In this document: positions 5,101 through 7,360 of the stretch, piece by piece
How the letters are laid out: each line of letters opens with the position of its first letter
Numbering within the stretch: position 1 is the first letter of the stretch
NCBI GenBank assembly: GCA_947459055.1
Contig: CANHCG010000079.1
Coordinates: 1 to 7,360, forward strand
DNA from: Cytophagaceae bacterium
Lineage (GTDB): Bacteria > Bacteroidota > Bacteroidia > Cytophagales > Spirosomataceae
Direction of reading: 5' to 3'
Length of the DNA stretch: 7,360 nt
Program-made: the position numbers and the translations under genes
Notes under the pieces: generated by a model
Databases searched by the model: none
Seen by the model: the letters and a program-made list of their open reading frames with translations, nothing else
Told to the model about the DNA's origin: nothing

Positions 5101-5847
5101 CTACCATTGCGAATATGCCGTCGGTTCTAAAAATTTACGAACGGTTCTCGAGTGGCTATTGGCATATTTAGGATCATTGGAAATCCGTTTCCAATCAGCA
5201 TCTGCCGAGAATTTCGCCCAATTCGCATCGCGCTCCGCCATATTGGCAAAACTCACCATATAACTCAAGCAAGGTGTATTTTCGCCGGCTAATACTTCTC
5301 CAAAAAATACATTGTGAAGCCCTACCTTGTCAAATACTTTTAATTCTTCTTCATTGAACATTGCGATTTTTCTACGAAGGGCATCCTCGTTATAGGCCTC
5401 ATAGGTTCTCCATTCAAAAATCCTACTCGCATCTTTGGTAGGCAAGGTCAATGTGGGATGGCCCGAAAATCCTTTGGCCAAATAAGTTGATATTTTTTCG
5501 TAAAGTGGTTTTTCGAGGCCCACTTGCTCAAAATACGCTTTGCTAGCCTCCTGATATACTGTGTTTTTTTCAAGTGCAGCCCGATATCCAGCATATGCCT
5601 CGATATTTTTAAATGGAATCGCCACGATCAAGAGGGCCGGTTCCGGTTTTCCATAATCCTTAAATACACCCACTTTCGAAACCCCATAGGAATTTAATGC
5701 AGGGATCAAGGCATTTTGAATATAGCCTTCCAATACTTTTAGATTTCCTCGGAACTTCATTTGATAAGTCCGGATTTCGTAGTACTCTTGGCTGAATGCT
5801 TGGAAAGAAAATAAGGTAATTGATAAAAGTAAGAGCAATTTTTTCAT
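5101..5847 (-). CDS. Secreted NIPSNAP-family protein
   Basis: This is a 248-residue protein of the NIPSNAP family, which has a ferredoxin-like alpha/beta fold. Its biochemical function is unknown in bacteria. Residues 1-19 are a Sec signal peptide (two Lys, a Leu-rich core, then AFS before Q20), so the mature protein probably begins at Q20 and is periplasmic or exported. No lipobox cysteine is present. Two tandem domains are seen, each opening with an (F/Y)E(I/W)RTY strand: YEIRTY at 23-28 and FEWRTY at 144-149. The second domain is the better conserved, with GLHNVFFGEVL and CLSYMVSFANMAERDANW. The gene lies between the tuf terminator and the tRNA-Trp promoter, away from functionally related genes. 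A large hairpin lies upstream of its start. No Shine-Dalgarno motif precedes the ATG at 5847. Confidence 0.88.
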   Translation of the reverse strand: MKKLLLLLSITLFSFQAFSQEYYEIRTYQMKFRGNLKVLEGYIQNALIPALNSYGVSKVGVFKDYGKPEPALLIVAIPFKNIEAYAGYRAALEKNTVYQEASKAYFEQVGLEKPLYEKISTYLAKGFSGHPTLTLPTKDASRIFEWRTYEAYNEDALRRKIAMFNEEELKVFDKVGLHNVFFGEVLAGENTPCLSYMVSFANMAERDANWAKFSADADWKRISNDPKYANSHSRTVRKFLEPTAYSQW

Positions 5848-5875
5848 AGGACAATAGTTGATTTTTAAATTCGTT

Positions 5876-5939
5876 CTAGCTTCGCGTTAGCTTTGGCAAA
5901 CCGGGTAGGATTGCCAAAGCTAAGTGCGCGAAAAGCTAG
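5876..5939. repeat. 64-nt imperfect inverted repeat (long hairpin) upstream of the NIPSNAP gene
   Basis: The 24-nt arm at 5876-5899 pairs with the 29-nt arm at 5911-5939 around an 11-nt loop. The inner block TTAGCTTTGGCAA pairs perfectly over 13 bp, followed outward by a 3-nt bulge, CGCG paired with CGCG, a 2-nt bulge, and CTAGCTT paired with AAGCTAG. Neither strand has a T-tract on its 3' side, so it is not a standard terminator. It ends 28 nt before the NIPSNAP start. A perfect -7-like box, TAGCTTTG, lies inside it on the minus strand (5922-5915). It may be an intergenic repeat, an operator or an RNA structure. Confidence 0.7.
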
Positions 5940-5958
5940 GAAAAAAAACATTTCCAAC

Positions 5959-5987
5959 AAAAAAAGAGCGGTCAAGGACCGCTCTTT
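5959..5987 (-). terminator. Rho-independent terminator after tuf
   Basis: Read on the minus strand, a perfect 11-bp stem (arms 5977-5987 and 5963-5973, core GAGCGGTC with GACCGCTC) closes a CTT loop and continues into a seven-T tract (5965-5959, the first three T lying in the stem). It starts 21 nt after the tuf stop. Confidence 0.93.
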
Positions 5988-6008
5988 CTCCAATTAACTA
6001 ATATAAAA

Positions 6009-7196
6009 TTAGTCTAAGATTTCAGTTACCTGACCAGCACCTACGGTACGGCCACCTTCACGAATCGCGAAACGTAAACCTTTATCCATCGCTACTGCGT
6101 TCAATAACGTAACATCAATTGTTAAGTTATCACCTGGCATACACATCTCTACTCCTGCAGGCAACATGATTTCTCCTGTTACGTCTGTTGTACGGAAATA
6201 GAATTGTGGACGGTATTTGTTAAAGAATGGCGTATGACGACCACCTTCTTCTTTTGACAAGATATAAACCTCTGCTTTGAACTTTGTGTGAGGCTTTACT
6301 GAACCTGGCTTACAGATTACCATACCACGACGGATATCAGTTTTCTCAATACCACGTAACAATAAACCTACGTTATCACCAGCTTCTCCACGATCCAAAA
6401 TCTTACGGAACATCTCAACACCAGTTACTACTGATTTCAAGTTTTCAGCTCCCATACCTAAGATATCAACACCCTCACCTGAGTTAATAACACCCGTCTC
6501 AATTTTACCCGTTGCTACCGTACCACGACCTGTAATCGAGAATACGTCCTCAACTGGCATCAAGAATGCCTTATCAACATCACGCTTTGGAAGTGGAATC
6601 CAAGAATCAACTGCATCCATTAACGCATCGATCGTAGCTACCCATTTCGCATCTCCATTCAATCCACCTAACGCAGATCCTTGGATTACCGGAATGTTAT
6701 CACCATCGAATTCGTAGAATGAAAGAAGCTCACGGATCTCCATTTCAACTAATTCTAATAATTCTGGATCATCCACCATATCCACTTTGTTCATGAAAAC
6801 AACCAATTGAGGTACACCTACCTGGCGCGCCAACAAAATGTGCTCACGTGTTTGTGGCATTGGACCATCCGTCGCAGCTACCACTAAGATAGCTCCGTCC
6901 ATTTGGGCAGCACCCGTTACCATGTTCTTCACATAATCCGCGTGACCTGGACAGTCAACGTGCGCATAGTGACGAGCCGCAGTAGAATACTCTACGTGTG
7001 CCGTGTTAATCGTGATACCACGCTCTTTTTCTTCTGGAGCCGAGTCAATGGAAGAGAAATCTTTTTTCTCAGCAAGACCTTTTTCAGAAAGAACTTTAGT
7101 GATAGCAGCCGTTAAAGTTGTTTTACCGTGGTCAACGTGGCCAATTGTACCAATGTTAACGTGGGGTTTACTTCGGTCAAAATTCTCTTTTGCCAT
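6009..7196 (-). CDS. tuf: Elongation factor Tu
   Basis: EF-Tu is the GTPase that delivers aminoacyl-tRNA to the ribosomal A site. The 395-residue length is typical. The GTPase domain shows the P-loop GHVDHGKT (19-26), switch I RGITIN (59-64), DCPGH with the catalytic histidine (81-85), NKVD (136-139) and SAL (174-176). Domains II and III follow, with the conserved [13 protein letters not shown] and [24 protein letters not shown] segments and the C-terminal [20 protein letters not shown]. The ATG at 7196 gives the standard [20 protein letters not shown] start. tRNA-Thr lies 78 nt upstream, and no strong promoter is seen in that gap, so tuf is probably transcribed with the upstream tRNAs. A strong terminator follows. 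Confidence 0.99.
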   Translation of the reverse strand: MAKENFDRSKPHVNIGTIGHVDHGKTTLTAAITKVLSEKGLAEKKDFSSIDSAPEEKERGITINTAHVEYSTAARHYAHVDCPGHADYVKNMVTGAAQMDGAILVVAATDGPMPQTREHILLARQVGVPQLVVFMNKVDMVDDPELLELVEMEIRELLSFYEFDGDNIPVIQGSALGGLNGDAKWVATIDALMDAVDSWIPLPKRDVDKAFLMPVEDVFSITGRGTVATGKIETGVINSGEGVDILGMGAENLKSVVTGVEMFRKILDRGEAGDNVGLLLRGIEKTDIRRGMVICKPGSVKPHTKFKAEVYILSKEEGGRHTPFFNKYRPQFYFRTTDVTGEIMLPAGVEMCMPGDNLTIDVTLLNAVAMDKGLRFAIREGGRTVGAGQVTEILD

Positions 7197-7274
7197 GATT
7201 ATTTAGTTCTTAATTTAGTTATAAAAAGTTTCAAATTTGTACGCATTCATTTAACTAGGCTAACCAACGAATAG

Positions 7275-7346
<72 letters not shown>

Positions 7347-7360
7347 ATAACCTTGCGGCC

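Noticed and set aside
5660..5854. Minus-strand open frame starting 7 nt upstream of the NIPSNAP start
   Set aside because: It is another frame of the same DNA. The NIPSNAP frame has a proper signal peptide and domain content.
5876..5939. The long hairpin as the tuf terminator
   Set aside because: A better terminator with a proper T-tract lies closer to tuf (5959-5987), and the long hairpin has a T-run only on its 5' side.
6284..7206. Several plus-strand open frames
   Set aside because: All are antisense to tuf, which is complete and highly conserved.
7197..7274. A possible tuf promoter (CAAATTTG box)
   Set aside because: It has a mismatch in the TA of the -7 motif, and no TTTG occurs near 19 nt upstream, so I did not list it.

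Overview
The window is a core-genome segment from a member of the Bacteroidota. A Cytophagales-like lineage is my guess, but the sequence does not fix it. The main evidence is the order tRNA-Thr, tuf, tRNA-Trp, secE, nusG, rplK, rplA, rplJ, rplL. Two promoters also match the Bacteroidota form (TTTG, 19 nt, TAnnTTTG), and start codons are preceded by A/T-rich sequence with no clear Shine-Dalgarno motif. Every gene is on the minus strand, so the transcriptional order runs from high to low coordinates. I found no plus-strand gene, CRISPR array, insertion sequence or prophage.

Layout in transcriptional order: tRNA-Thr(GGU) (7275-7346) and tuf (6009-7196), which ends at a strong terminator. Next come a 64-nt imperfect hairpin (5876-5939) and a secreted NIPSNAP-family protein gene (5101-5847). 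A near-consensus promoter (4985-5015) then drives tRNA-Trp(CCA), secE and nusG, ending at a second strong terminator (3989-4019). A second near-consensus promoter (3948-3978) and a roughly 160-nt leader precede rplK-rplA-rplJ-rplL, which ends at a third terminator (1569-1600). The window closes with the first 515 codons of mutL, which runs off the left edge.

Most of the window is translation and transcription machinery: EF-Tu delivers tRNAs, L11, L1, L10 and L7/L12 form the L1 stalk and GTPase centre, NusG couples transcription to translation, and SecE belongs to the protein export channel. MutL (mismatch repair) and the NIPSNAP protein (unknown function) are functionally unrelated neighbours.

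I see no novel multi-gene system. The points worth a second look are the loss of the usual rplL-rpoB-rpoC junction, a structured leader upstream of rplK combined with a 2-nt rplA-rplJ gap that leaves no room for the classical L10 leader, the NIPSNAP gene and large hairpin inserted between tuf and tRNA-Trp, and a degenerate endonuclease motif in MutL.
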